A DNA stretch of 64,000 nucleotides, from the NCBI RefSeq assembly GCF_003860585.1, contig NZ_CP034159.1, positions 1,860,001 to 1,924,000 on the forward strand. Reading direction: 5' to 3'. The notes under the pieces are model-generated. The model was given only the letters and a program-made list of their open reading frames with translations. It was not told the DNA's origin and did no database searches. Source of the DNA: Kaistella carnis. GTDB taxonomy: Bacteria > Bacteroidota > Bacteroidia > Flavobacteriales > Weeksellaceae. Positions 25,633-34,009 of this stretch are shown piece by piece (position 1 is the stretch's first letter; each line of letters starts with the position of its first letter). Made by a program: the position numbers and the translations under genes.

Positions 25633-25923
25633 ATGAAATACGAAAATAACAGATCAGGAAATGGAGGCGTTTTAACTTTGAATAAAGAAGACGAAGAAGT
25701 GGGCAGATTAACCTACACCATTTTCCCCGACGAAAATAAATTAGTAATCTCTTACGTTTTGGTTCATTCAAAATTTGAAGGAAAAGGAATGGGAAAATAT
25801 TTGGTCGAAGAAGGCATCAAATTCGCCCGGGAAAACAACTGGAAAGTTTATCCACATTGTTCTTATGCGCGTTCCGTTATGCACAGAATGAAAGATGCTG
25901 ATGATATTTTATTAGAACATTAA
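25633..25923 (+). CDS. Small GNAT-family acetyltransferase (YjdJ/COG2388 type)
   Basis: A 96-residue minimal GNAT protein. The acetyl-CoA-binding segment FEGKGMGKYLVEEGIKFAREN and the following HCSYARSVMHR match the small YjdJ-type GNATs, which consist of only the core fold. The substrate is unknown. It is followed by a strong bidirectional terminator. Confidence 0.9.
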   Translation: MKYENNRSGNGGVLTLNKEDEEVGRLTYTIFPDENKLVISYVLVHSKFEGKGMGKYLVEEGIKFARENNWKVYPHCSYARSVMHRMKDADDILLEH

Positions 25924-25927
25924 AACA

Positions 25928-25956
25928 CAAAACCCATAGAAATTCTATGGGTTTTG
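25928..25956. terminator. Bidirectional terminator (GNAT / agmatinase)
   Basis: A perfect 14-bp stem, CAAAACCCATAGAA with TTCTATGGGTTTTG, and a one-base centre, flanked by A and T runs, between two convergent genes. Confidence 0.9.
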
Positions 25957-25976
25957 ATTTTTTGAGGTATCGTTTC

Positions 25977-26831
25977 TTAATTCTTATTGATGTGATAATA
26001 CGCCAACATTTTATAATACAATTTCGCTGCTAAGAAAGCAGTAGGTTTCGGCATCGGAGAATCCATCAATTCTACAATGTCAAAAGCCACCACATTGCAT
26101 TTTTCAAATACTTTTCTCAACAACTCCAAAGTTGGATACCATTGCAAACCGCCCGGTTCCGGAGTTCCTGTTGACGGAGCAATTGAAGGATCAAATGCAT
26201 CTAAATCAATCGTAATATAAACGTTTCCGGAAACTTTTTCCAAAACGTCATTGATCCAGTTTTCGTTGTTTGCAATTTGGTGCGCCCAGAAACACTGTTC
26301 TTTGTTCACATACTGCATTTCCTCGATGTCGCAAGAACGAATTCCGACCTGAACCAAATTATGTTTTTGGCTCGCTTCATACACTGCACAAGCATGATTA
26401 GAAGTTGAACCATGAAAATCCGGACGTAAATCGGTGTGCGCATCCAATTGCAAAACCGTTAAGTTTTCATATTTCTCACCAACCGCGCGAATCGATCCAA
26501 TTGACACCGAATGTTCACCCCCAAAAAGAGTAAATAATTTTCCGTCGTTTGCAAGGAGTTCTTTCGTTTTTTGATAAACCGCTTCGGTCATCGCTTCAGG
26601 AGAAGATTTCTCGGAGATTTCACCAGCCAGATAAACACCTTCTAAATAAGGCTCGGTTCCGGTTTCAATATCGTACAATTCCATGTTTTCGGAAGCGTCT
26701 AAAAAAAGTTCCGGTCCTTTATCAGCACCTTTTCCCCAAGTGGAAGTTCCATCATAAGGAACGGTTACCAGCATTACTTTTGAGGTTTCCAGTTGAGCAT
26801 TTTCTTCCGGAATATCTGCGTATGTTTTCAT
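25977..26831 (-). CDS. speB: Agmatinase (ureohydrolase family)
   Basis: A 284-residue protein from the ATG at 26831. Manganese-ligand motifs are GGEHSVS, DAHTDLR and TIDLDAFDPSIAPSTGTPEPGG. The family hydrolyses agmatine to putrescine and urea; arginase activity cannot be excluded, but an arginine decarboxylase gene 3.5 kb away supports agmatine. An upstream in-frame ATG (26885) would add 18 residues, but a promoter element TATCTTTG lies at 26868-26875 within that extension, so the shorter start is favoured. Confidence 0.88.
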   Translation of the reverse strand: MKTYADIPEENAQLETSKVMLVTVPYDGTSTWGKGADKGPELFLDASENMELYDIETGTEPYLEGVYLAGEISEKSSPEAMTEAVYQKTKELLANDGKLFTLFGGEHSVSIGSIRAVGEKYENLTVLQLDAHTDLRPDFHGSTSNHACAVYEASQKHNLVQVGIRSCDIEEMQYVNKEQCFWAHQIANNENWINDVLEKVSGNVYITIDLDAFDPSIAPSTGTPEPGGLQWYPTLELLRKVFEKCNVVAFDIVELMDSPMPKPTAFLAAKLYYKMLAYYHINKN

Positions 26832-26867
26832 ATTGTCTTTGATTTTAGTTTTATAATAATTGAAGTT

Positions 26868-26875
26868 CAAAGATA
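26868..26875 (-). promoter_or_regulatory. speB: -7 promoter element TATCTTTG for agmatinase
   Basis: An exact match to TAnnTTTG on the minus strand about 37 bp before the chosen ATG; it decides against the longer start. Confidence 0.6.
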
Positions 26876-26978
26876 AATATTTCATATCGAATTATAGATT
26901 TTGAACAATTCAATTTTTTTCCAAACAATTTAATTACAATTTAAAGAAAGAAAACTTTAAAATATCAAAATATTTTTT

Positions 26979-26986
26979 AACTTTGT
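26979..26986 (+). promoter_or_regulatory. -7 promoter element TAACTTTG for the DUF2089 operon
   Basis: An exact TAnnTTTG match 44 bp before the ATG at 27031, in AT-rich sequence. Confidence 0.55.
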
Positions 26987-27030
26987 TAAATTAATTTTTA
27001 ATATTATTAAAATAAACATTCAGAAAACTA

Positions 27031-27300
27031 ATGAAACTCCCTATATTTTGTCCAAGTTGTGAAAGTTCACTCAATGTAAGTCAGATGAAATGTAATCATT
27101 GTGACACAACGGTGAACGGAAATTATGATTTACCGCTTTACTTAAAGTTAGGTCGAGATGAGCAGGATTTTATTCTTGCATTTTTCCTGTCCAGCGGCAG
27201 TATTAAAGAAATGGCCAAGCAGGCCGAACTTTCTTACCCAACGATGCGAAATAAAATGGATGATCTCATCGAAAAAATCAAACAATTAAAAACTCTTTAA
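27031..27300 (+). CDS. DUF2089 family protein (zinc-ribbon plus HTH)
   Basis: An 89-residue protein. An N-terminal zinc ribbon (CPSCESSLNVSQMKCNHCD) is followed by a helical domain with FFLSSGSIKEMAKQAELSYPTMRNKMDDLI, an HTH-like region. DUF2089 proteins are thought to be small DNA- or RNA-binding regulators. Its stop is one base before the next ATG, so it probably regulates, or is coregulated with, the following membrane protein and hydrolase. Confidence 0.9.
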   Translation: MKLPIFCPSCESSLNVSQMKCNHCDTTVNGNYDLPLYLKLGRDEQDFILAFFLSSGSIKEMAKQAELSYPTMRNKMDDLIEKIKQLKTL

Positions 27301-27301
27301 A

Positions 27302-27880
27302 ATGAACTGGAAATATATTTTCAACCCGTTTTTAAAATTCTCCGAAAGAAATTTACTGATTATCGGAGTTCTGTCTGTAATCGCTGGAAGTCTTATTGGG
27401 AAATACTTTTCGGCAACTTATGATGGTATTTTTGATGCACATTCTTCGCCGAATACTTTTATAAATTCATTAAAAGAAAACGCCATAAATATTTTGACGA
27501 TTTTCGTTCTGTTGGTTATTTTAGGAAAAGTGATTTATCCAAAAACTCGATTCATCGATATAATTAATATTTCGCTGATTTACAGAATTCCGATTTACAT
27601 TTCAAGTACTTTAATCAGTCTTCCTCTTTTCGATAAGATATCGGAACAAGTTTTAAATAATAAAGATCATTTAGAAAATTTAAAATTTGACACCATGGAA
27701 CTTATTTCCATTATGGCAGTTTCTTCAATTTTAATGATCTTTTTGATTTATGCCATCGTACTTTTGGTTAATGGATTCAGAACGGCAACAAATCTGAAAA
27801 AATGGCAATACTATATTTATTTCGCAATCGCCTTGATTATTGCCGAAGTACTTTCTAAAGTCCTTATTAATAACCTTTAA
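27302..27880 (+). CDS. Yip1-like multi-pass membrane protein
   Basis: A 192-residue protein with five predicted membrane helices (about residues 19-37, 58-78, 95-112, 137-157, 168-187). No catalytic motif. The arrangement resembles Yip1/DUF1282-type proteins, but I assign this only weakly. It is coupled to DUF2089 upstream (1 bp spacing) and to the secreted hydrolase downstream (10 bp spacing). Confidence 0.78.
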   Translation: MNWKYIFNPFLKFSERNLLIIGVLSVIAGSLIGKYFSATYDGIFDAHSSPNTFINSLKENAINILTIFVLLVILGKVIYPKTRFIDIINISLIYRIPIYISSTLISLPLFDKISEQVLNNKDHLENLKFDTMELISIMAVSSILMIFLIYAIVLLVNGFRTATNLKKWQYYIYFAIALIIAEVLSKVLINNL

Positions 27881-27890
27881 TAAAATCGTC

Positions 27891-29243
27891 ATGAAAACAA
27901 AATTCGTCTTCATTGCATTATTACTAATGTTCCAAAATCTTTTCTCCCAAAATATTACGGGGTCTTGGTACGGAACCCTAGATGTTCAGGGACAAAAACT
28001 GCCTTTGGTATTTCATATCGAAAAAGAAGGAAATGATTTAAAATCAACCTTTGACAGTCCAACACAGGGAGCAAAAGGAATTCCGATTCAGAAAACTTTA
28101 TTTGAAAATAACGAATTGACGTTTAATGCTTCTAACTTAGGAATTACTTTTAGTGGTAAATTAAACACTCAAAAAATTTACGGAATTTTTTCCCAAAGCG
28201 GAATGAACTTTCCTTTGATTCTTACAAGAAACGCAGAAACAACAACTGTCAGCCGGCCGCAGACTCCCAAACCACCTTTTAGTTACAACAGCGATGACGT
28301 CACTCTTAAAAATGAAACGGAGGGAAATCTACTTGCGGGAACACTGGCTACTCCTAAAAACTTCAATAAAAACCAACCGATTTTAGTAATGATTACCGGA
28401 AGTGGTGCACAGGATCGAAATGAAGAAATGTTCGAGCATAAACCATTTTTAGTCATTGCAGATGATTTGGCTAAAAAAGGAATTGCCACTTTACGTTTGG
28501 ACGACCGCGGAATTGGCGGATCAGAAAAAGGAAAAGAAGGTGCCACCTCAGAAGATTTTGCGACAGATATAAATTCAGCCGTGAACTATCTCGTAAAAAA
28601 CGGTTACAAAAACATTGGATTAATCGGTCATTCGGAAGGTGGAATGATTGCGCCGATGGTTGCAGATCTGAATAAAAATGTAAAATTTTTAGTTCTTCTT
28701 GCCGCCCCCGGAATTCCAATTCTGGACCTGGTTTTGGATCAAAATAAAAAACTGGCAGAAATTACAAATTTACCACAAGCCGCGATTGATGACGTATTGG
28801 CGATAAAATCGAAAACATTTTCGTACGCAAAAAACTATAAAGGAAAAGATTTCAAAACAGACTTTACTAAATATCTGGAAGAACATTTCCCTAAAATGAC
28901 AGCGCAGGAAAGAGAACCTTACATCGCTCAAATGTCGTCGGAGTGGTTTCTGTATTTCATCAAGTTTAATCCGGATGATTATTTATCCAAAGTTAAAATC
29001 CCAGTTTTGGCAGTAGACGGAAGTTTGGATATGCAGGTTTCGGCAAAAGAAAATTTAGCAGGAATTAAAAAATCTTTAATAAAAGCAGGAAATAAAAAGT
29101 TTGAAGTCCTGGAATTTGAAGGTCTAAATCATCTTTTCCAAACGGCTACAACAGGCAATCCATCTGAATACGGACAAATCGAGGAAACCTTTTCACCTAA
29201 AGTTTTGGACAAAATCAGTTCGTGGATTTTAGCATTAAAATGA
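27891..29243 (+). CDS. Secreted alpha/beta hydrolase
   Basis: A 450-residue protein from the ATG at 27891; a start at 27840 would overlap the upstream gene and push the signal peptide inwards. The signal peptide is MKTKFVFIALLLMFQNLFSQ. Residues 22-110 form an N-terminal beta domain (NITGSWYGTLDVQGQKLPLVFHIE). From about 130 the hydrolase fold has MITGSGAQDRNE (oxyanion side), nucleophile motif GHSEGG, an acid in LAVDGSLDMQV, and His in EGLNHLFQ. Probably a periplasmic esterase or peptidase; no substrate can be given. Confidence 0.9.
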   Translation: MKTKFVFIALLLMFQNLFSQNITGSWYGTLDVQGQKLPLVFHIEKEGNDLKSTFDSPTQGAKGIPIQKTLFENNELTFNASNLGITFSGKLNTQKIYGIFSQSGMNFPLILTRNAETTTVSRPQTPKPPFSYNSDDVTLKNETEGNLLAGTLATPKNFNKNQPILVMITGSGAQDRNEEMFEHKPFLVIADDLAKKGIATLRLDDRGIGGSEKGKEGATSEDFATDINSAVNYLVKNGYKNIGLIGHSEGGMIAPMVADLNKNVKFLVLLAAPGIPILDLVLDQNKKLAEITNLPQAAIDDVLAIKSKTFSYAKNYKGKDFKTDFTKYLEEHFPKMTAQEREPYIAQMSSEWFLYFIKFNPDDYLSKVKIPVLAVDGSLDMQVSAKENLAGIKKSLIKAGNKKFEVLEFEGLNHLFQTATTGNPSEYGQIEETFSPKVLDKISSWILALK

Positions 29244-29282
29244 TTCTAAAAGATTTCTTTAATAAAAACCAGTTCAACATTT

Positions 29283-29495
29283 ATGAAAACTAACAGCAAT
29301 ATAGGAGACGTTAACAATCCAGATCATTGGATTTTAGGGCTTTTCTACTTCAACAAAAATGATCAGCGATCATTTCCACCTAAAAGATTTAAATACTTAG
29401 GCTGGACGATCAATTTTGCAAATCCTTATTCTATTTTTGCATATTTAATTTTAATCGGTGCTATGCTAGCAATTTTTTATGTACTCCGAAACTAA
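29283..29495 (+). CDS. DUF5808 domain small membrane protein
   Basis: A 70-residue protein with the DUF5808 pattern DHWILGLFYFNKNDQRSFPPKRFK-LGWTINFANP followed by one transmembrane helix (IFAYLILIGAMLAIFYVL). Function unknown. It lies 39 bp after the hydrolase and 21 bp before the HAD gene. Confidence 0.82.
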   Translation: MKTNSNIGDVNNPDHWILGLFYFNKNDQRSFPPKRFKYLGWTINFANPYSIFAYLILIGAMLAIFYVLRN

Positions 29496-29516
29496 TCCAC
29501 CTTTAACTAAATATTT

Positions 29517-30176
29517 ATGCCATTAAAAGCAGTGCTATTCGATATGGACGGTGTCATCGTTGACACCGAGCCACTCCATCGCAAAGCCTATTTCAGCACG
29601 TTCGATGATTTGGAAATTGAAGTTTCCGAAGAATTGTATACTTCGTTTACCGGAGCATCGACTAAGAAAGTTTGCACTACTTTAATCGAAAAATTTCAGT
29701 TAAGGCAATCGCATGAAGAGTTGGCGCTAATTAAGAGAAAGTATTTCAGACACTTTTTTTATAATGACGAAGATTTTAATTTACTTCCGGGAGTTAAAAG
29801 TTTGATTGAAAATTATTTTGATAATAACATTAAACTCGTTTTGGCTTCTTCTGCAAGCATGGTTACGATTGATATGGTTTTTGAGAAATTTGATCTGGAA
29901 AAATATTTCATTGGGAAAATTAGTGGCGCAGATTTAAAAGAATCTAAACCTCATCCGGAAATTTTTCTTTTAGCGTCTGAAATTGCTGATGAATCAAAGG
30001 AAAACTGTATGGTTATCGAAGATTCTACAAACGGAATTATCGCCGCTCATTCTGCGGCGATTTTCTGTACAGCTTATAAAAGTGAACATTCTGTTGGCCA
30101 GAATTATGAGAAAGCGAATCTGGTCATTTCAGACTTTTCGGAGATTGAGTTTCAGAAAGTAGAAAAATATTTTTGA
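29517..30176 (+). CDS. HAD-superfamily phosphatase (beta-phosphoglucomutase-like)
   Basis: A 219-residue HAD protein: motif I FDMDGVIVDTEPLH at residues 8-21, motif II ASSASM near 110, motif III Lys in GADLKESKPHPEIF near 144, motif IV MVIEDSTNGIIAA near 171. The cap is helical (subclass I). Acts on a small phosphorylated metabolite, perhaps a sugar phosphate or phosphoglycolate; not determinable. Confidence 0.92.
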   Translation: MPLKAVLFDMDGVIVDTEPLHRKAYFSTFDDLEIEVSEELYTSFTGASTKKVCTTLIEKFQLRQSHEELALIKRKYFRHFFYNDEDFNLLPGVKSLIENYFDNNIKLVLASSASMVTIDMVFEKFDLEKYFIGKISGADLKESKPHPEIFLLASEIADESKENCMVIEDSTNGIIAAHSAAIFCTAYKSEHSVGQNYEKANLVISDFSEIEFQKVEKYF

Positions 30177-30177
30177 G

Positions 30178-30310
30178 GGGCGCGAGCGAAGCGAGCGTCG
30201 AAAAGTATTTTGTAGAAGTATCATTTGAAAAGAATCCTAAACGTTATTCTAGCCCCGATGGGAACGGCATCCCCGCCTTGGCGGGATATAGTGGACAGCG
30301 GGACCGCAAA
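30178..30310. repeat. Dispersed palindromic repeat, copy C, plus GC-rich lead-in
   Basis: After a GC-rich stretch with tandem GCGAGCG units, AGCCCCGATGGGAACGG and CATCC run into an inner hairpin CCCCGCC-TTG-GCGGG, then GATATAGTGGACAGCGGGACC (30251-30304). Same architecture as copies A and B, with a different inner hairpin. It sits between the HAD and speA genes. Confidence 0.7.
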
Positions 30311-30315
30311 TAAAA

Positions 30316-30341
30316 AAGGAGCAACGTTTTTGTTGCTCCTT
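30316..30341. terminator. Terminator after arginine decarboxylase
   Basis: A perfect 10-bp stem, AAGGAGCAAC with GTTGCTCCTT, and a GTTTTT loop. It lies 7 bp after the minus-strand stop of the speA gene and follows the HAD gene on the plus strand. Confidence 0.85.
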
Positions 30342-30348
30342 ATTCAGT

Positions 30349-31740
30349 TTAATATCCTAGTAATTTTAAGACATCTTCCGGTTTTTGTTCTTCCCGGAAA
30401 ACGGTATATGTAAAGTTTCCTTCTTCGTCTTTATCGATCAAAATATGTTTCGGCTGCGGCATCAAACAGTGGTGAACTCCGCCGTAACCACCAATGGTTT
30501 CCTGGTAAGCGCCCGTATTGAAAAAGCCAATATAGAGCGGCTTTGTATCGCTGAAAACCGGTAAATAAATCGCGTTGGTATGCTGCTCAGAATTGTAATA
30601 GTCATCGGAATCACAAGTCAAACCACCTAAGAAAACGCGTTCATATGTATCTTCCCAACGGTTAAGCGGAAGCATGATGAACTTGCGTGAAATCGCCCAG
30701 GTGTCTGGTAAAGTGGTCATGAAAGAAGAATCGATCATGTTCCATTTTTCACGGTCATTCTGACGTTTCTGAGAGATAATTTTATAAAGGTGACCGCCAC
30801 TTTCACCAACCGTAAAACTACCGAATTCGGTGTAAATGTTTGGTTCTTCCACGCCTTCTTCTTCACAGAATTTTTTGATTTGAGACACGATTTCGTTGAC
30901 CATATATTGGTAATCGTAATCGAAATTCAAAGAAGTTTTAATAGGGAAACCACCACCAATATTGAGGGAATCAACTTCCGGAGCGATTTTTTTCAAACGG
31001 GCGTAAACGCGTAAACATTTATATAATTCATTCCAGTAATAAGCGGTATCTTTAATTCCGGTATTAATGAAAAAGTGCAGCATTTTCAATCGCGCATTCG
31101 GATGATCTGCAATTTTCTGGCTGTAATATGGAATAATATCTTTGTACCCAATCCCTAATCGAGATGTATAAAATTCAAATTTAGGTTCCTCTTCGGAAGC
31201 GATTCTAATTCCAATATTAAAATTGGTATCAATACTTTCCGTGAGTTTATCAAGTTCTCTATAGTTATCCAGAATCGGAGTTATATTTTGAAAACCGTGG
31301 TTGATCAAATCGGAAATCTTTGCTAAATAATCATCCGTTTTAAAACCGTTGCAAATTACTTCAACCGTTTTATCGAATTTCCCTTTTTCATAAAGAGATT
31401 TTACGATGTCGATATCATACGCAGACGAGGTTTCAAGGGAAATATCATTCTTCAAAGCTTCTTCTAATACAAAAGCGAAATGGCTTGATTTGGTGCAATA
31501 GCAATATCTGTAATCCTTTTTGTAATCATTGATTTCAAAAGCTTCTTTGAACCAGGCTTTTGCCCGCTGAATATTCATAGAAATTTTCGGCAGATAATTA
31601 AATTTCAAAGGGGTCCCAAACTTTTCTACCACCTCCATGAGCGGTATATCATGAAATTGAAGTGTATTTTCGGTGACGCTGAATTCTTCGGTCGGAAAAT
31701 ACAAAGTTTGGTCGATGAGCTCTGAATATTTAATTTTCAT
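30349..31740 (-). CDS. speA: Biosynthetic arginine decarboxylase (fold III PLP)
   Basis: A 463-residue enzyme of the compact Bacteroidota type (E. coli SpeA is about 658). PLP-binding Lys lies in YCYCTKSSHFAFVLEE, the glycine-rich phosphate site in SLNIGGGFPIKT, and the specificity Cys/Asp block in VFLGGLTCDSDDYY. It should decarboxylate arginine to agmatine. With the agmatinase gene at 25977 it would form the arginine-agmatine-putrescine route; the two genes are on the same strand but six genes apart, so they are not one operon. Confidence 0.88.
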   Translation of the reverse strand: MKIKYSELIDQTLYFPTEEFSVTENTLQFHDIPLMEVVEKFGTPLKFNYLPKISMNIQRAKAWFKEAFEINDYKKDYRYCYCTKSSHFAFVLEEALKNDISLETSSAYDIDIVKSLYEKGKFDKTVEVICNGFKTDDYLAKISDLINHGFQNITPILDNYRELDKLTESIDTNFNIGIRIASEEEPKFEFYTSRLGIGYKDIIPYYSQKIADHPNARLKMLHFFINTGIKDTAYYWNELYKCLRVYARLKKIAPEVDSLNIGGGFPIKTSLNFDYDYQYMVNEIVSQIKKFCEEEGVEEPNIYTEFGSFTVGESGGHLYKIISQKRQNDREKWNMIDSSFMTTLPDTWAISRKFIMLPLNRWEDTYERVFLGGLTCDSDDYYNSEQHTNAIYLPVFSDTKPLYIGFFNTGAYQETIGGYGGVHHCLMPQPKHILIDKDEEGNFTYTVFREEQKPEDVLKLLGY

Positions 31741-31797
31741 TAGGTGCTGAAATTTTACTGTTATAAAAGTGCAAAGTTGGTAAAAAAAGTTGAGTAT

Positions 31798-32451
31798 TTA
31801 TTTTAAAATTCCGTTAAAATTCTCAGAATCTTTATTGCCTGTAAAAATAATCAAGTCTCCACTTTGAAATTCAATAGTAACCGTATCTTCTTTGGCAAAG
31901 TTTCGGGTTCCAATTCTGGTGGTAATGTTTAAAGTTTCCTTATTTAATGGCCAATTTAAACCGGTTGTAGTTACATCTTTTGCGACAGGGAACGGATAAA
32001 GTGAAATCAGCTGATTTTTGATGCCGTTTAAAACTACTTTTTTCGGTGCAAAATAATACTGCGAATAATCATCAAAGAACGTAATTTTCAAGTCTTCTTT
32101 AAATAAAAAAGCAACCGTTAGATTTCCCAAGAAATGATCCATTTCGCCGCCACTTCCGCCGTACACATCGATGGTTTTATATCCTTTTTCTTTTATAATT
32201 TCTAAAGACTTTTGAAAATCTGTTTTATCCTGATCCGGCGTGTAGATGAATTTATTTCCATAAATATTTTCATCATTACCGGAATGCGAATCAAAATCAC
32301 CGGAGATAAAATCGAGGCGCTCCACTGGGAAATTCTGTTCCTTTAAATAATGAAACGCACCGTCTGAACAGGCAATCAAAGAATATTCAGTAATTTCGGG
32401 TAGGTTTTTTGGTGGAATTCCATTGATGAATAAAAGGGCTTTATCGGTCAT
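31798..32451 (-). CDS. Thiamine diphosphokinase
   Basis: A 217-residue protein from the ATG at 32451, where the start overlaps the upstream gene by 11 bp; an earlier ATG at 32481 would add 10 residues and a longer overlap. Motifs are ACSDGAFHYL, FISGDFDSH, TPDQDKTDFQK, YGGSGGEMDHFLGNL, all typical of the TPK catalytic domain. It transfers pyrophosphate from ATP to thiamine. Coupled to the adenosyltransferase gene. Confidence 0.92.
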   Translation of the reverse strand: MTDKALLFINGIPPKNLPEITEYSLIACSDGAFHYLKEQNFPVERLDFISGDFDSHSGNDENIYGNKFIYTPDQDKTDFQKSLEIIKEKGYKTIDVYGGSGGEMDHFLGNLTVAFLFKEDLKITFFDDYSQYYFAPKKVVLNGIKNQLISLYPFPVAKDVTTTGLNWPLNKETLNITTRIGTRNFAKEDTVTIEFQSGDLIIFTGNKDSENFNGILK

Positions 32452-33010
32452 TTGGATTCCAGTATTCTTCAGATTCCCCATTTAATTTTGAAACATAACG
32501 AGCCAAAACAAATAGATAATCGGAAAGTCGGTTCAGGTATTTAATCAATTCCGGCCGCACTTCTTCAGATTCATTGAGGAAAACCAAACTGCGTTCTGCG
32601 CGTCGACAAACCGTTCTGCACACATGAAGTGAGGTCGCAGATCTTCCGCCACCCGGCAAAATAAAGTATTGCAACGGTTCCAACTCTTTCTCAAAATCAT
32701 CCATCCAATGCTCGAGCTCTTCGATTTCAGTATCTGTAATCATTAAAGCCAAGCGGGATTTTCCGTTTGCTAAAGTTAATTTATCTGTTGGTGTCGCGGA
32801 TTCTGAACCCAGAGTGAATAAATCAAACTGTATTTTCTTCAATTGATTTAAAACCTGTTCGTCTTTAATTTCACTTTTCGCGACGCCTATAAATGCGTTT
32901 AATTCATCGATGGTCCCGTAAGATTCAACTCGGGCAGAGGCTTTGGAAACTCGGGTTCCACCGTAAAGTGCCGTTTCCCCTTTGTCGCCGGTCTTGGTAT
33001 ATATTTTCAT
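32441..33010 (-). CDS. Cob(I)alamin adenosyltransferase, PduO type
   Basis: A 189-residue PduO-type ATR. N-terminal TKTGDKGETALYGGTRVSK is the ATP-binding signature, FDLFTLGSE follows, and the C-terminal helix carries LHVCRTVCRRAERSLV with the conserved Arg residues. It makes adenosylcobalamin from cob(I)alamin. It overlaps the thiamine diphosphokinase gene, linking two cofactor enzymes in one transcript. Confidence 0.95.
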   Translation of the reverse strand: MKIYTKTGDKGETALYGGTRVSKASARVESYGTIDELNAFIGVAKSEIKDEQVLNQLKKIQFDLFTLGSESATPTDKLTLANGKSRLALMITDTEIEELEHWMDDFEKELEPLQYFILPGGGRSATSLHVCRTVCRRAERSLVFLNESEEVRPELIKYLNRLSDYLFVLARYVSKLNGESEEYWNPNDR

Positions 33011-33072
33011 ACTGTGCTGATTTAGCTGTTGGGTAAATTTAAGGTTTTTCTGCTAATTTCTAAATGACTGGC

Positions 33073-33912
33073 TTAGAGTTGTTCCAAAACAATTTTCCAA
33101 AGACCTCTGTTAAAAGATCTGAAAAAATTCACATGACCAATTTCGCTTTTATCGGATTCTGAAATTTTAACTTCCCGATAGGTTGTTTTCAAATGGGGAT
33201 ATGTTGTTTTCATTAAATTCCGCATTCCTTTTTGGGTAACCCAGGAATCATCTTCGGCATGAATGATAAACGTAGGTTGATACAGATTTTTTGAAAAATC
33301 AGCCTCATTGGTTTCGTAGAGCCTTTTTGTGGATTTTTTATTTAAAATTAAAGTCTGCCAGTCAAAAGCCACGCCTTTTGGCAAAGATTCACCTAAGCCA
33401 AAACGGTTTGCCGGAAAATAGCCCAGGAAATGAGTCATGATCGGAAGCGCGATTCCAAAACCGAGTAAACCTGCAACTGCGACTTTAAAATTCAGATTCC
33501 CCAAATAAGCATCTTGCGTTGCAACGAAAATAAATTTTTTAAAAATTTGTGAATCCGCATTCATTCCAAGAATTAGCGCACCCACCGAATGTCCCAGACA
33601 GAATTGATCAAATCCAACATATTCTTTTTTAATAAAAGTAGTGACCGTTTTAAAATCTACAGTTCCCCAAATTCGCATACTCGCTTTGAAGCCATTCATT
33701 TTCTTTGGCTTCGACTCCCCAATTCCACGATAATCGTAGGTGATCACGGTAAAGCCTTTTTCCGCTAAATATTTGGCAAAAGAAAAATAAATCTGTTGTT
33801 TCACTCCTGTGGCGGAGTTGATGAGCAAGAGTTTTCCATTTGAAATTTCTGGTTCGAAAATCTTCACGGAAAGTGGAAAATGATCAGGTGTTTTTAAAAT
33901 CAGTTCTTTCAT
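33073..33912 (-). CDS. Alpha/beta hydrolase
   Basis: A 279-residue cytoplasmic alpha/beta hydrolase resembling COG4757-type proteins. The nucleophile elbow appears as GHSVGA near residues 107-112, the acid in IHAEDDSWV, and a candidate His in IGHVNFF near the C-terminus. N-terminal INSATGVKQ supplies the oxyanion region. Substrate unknown. A hairpin with a T run ends about 11 bp upstream of the ATG. Confidence 0.86.
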   Translation of the reverse strand: MKELILKTPDHFPLSVKIFEPEISNGKLLLINSATGVKQQIYFSFAKYLAEKGFTVITYDYRGIGESKPKKMNGFKASMRIWGTVDFKTVTTFIKKEYVGFDQFCLGHSVGALILGMNADSQIFKKFIFVATQDAYLGNLNFKVAVAGLLGFGIALPIMTHFLGYFPANRFGLGESLPKGVAFDWQTLILNKKSTKRLYETNEADFSKNLYQPTFIIHAEDDSWVTQKGMRNLMKTTYPHLKTTYREVKISESDKSEIGHVNFFRSFNRGLWKIVLEQL

Positions 33913-33923
33913 TTAATAAAAAA

Positions 33924-33942
33924 TCCACTTTAAATAAGTGGA
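33924..33942 (-). terminator. Hairpin terminator after the PfkB kinase, abutting the next start codon
   Basis: TCCACTTA and TAAGTGGA form a perfect 8-bp stem with a short loop; on the minus strand it is followed by TTTTTTATT running into the ATG at 33912. Confidence 0.65.
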
Positions 33943-34009
33943 ATTATTTTTTTAAAATTAAACATTTTTAAGAAATGTAGAAGTAAAAATGATAGGTAAT
34001 GAATACTAT

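Noticed and set aside
25442..25636. 64-codon plus-strand frame
   Set aside because: It spans repeat copy B, contains homopolymer-coded stretches and ends on the GNAT start; no protein-like features.
30225..30413. 62-codon plus-strand frame
   Set aside because: Runs through repeat copy C and into the antisense of speA and its terminator.
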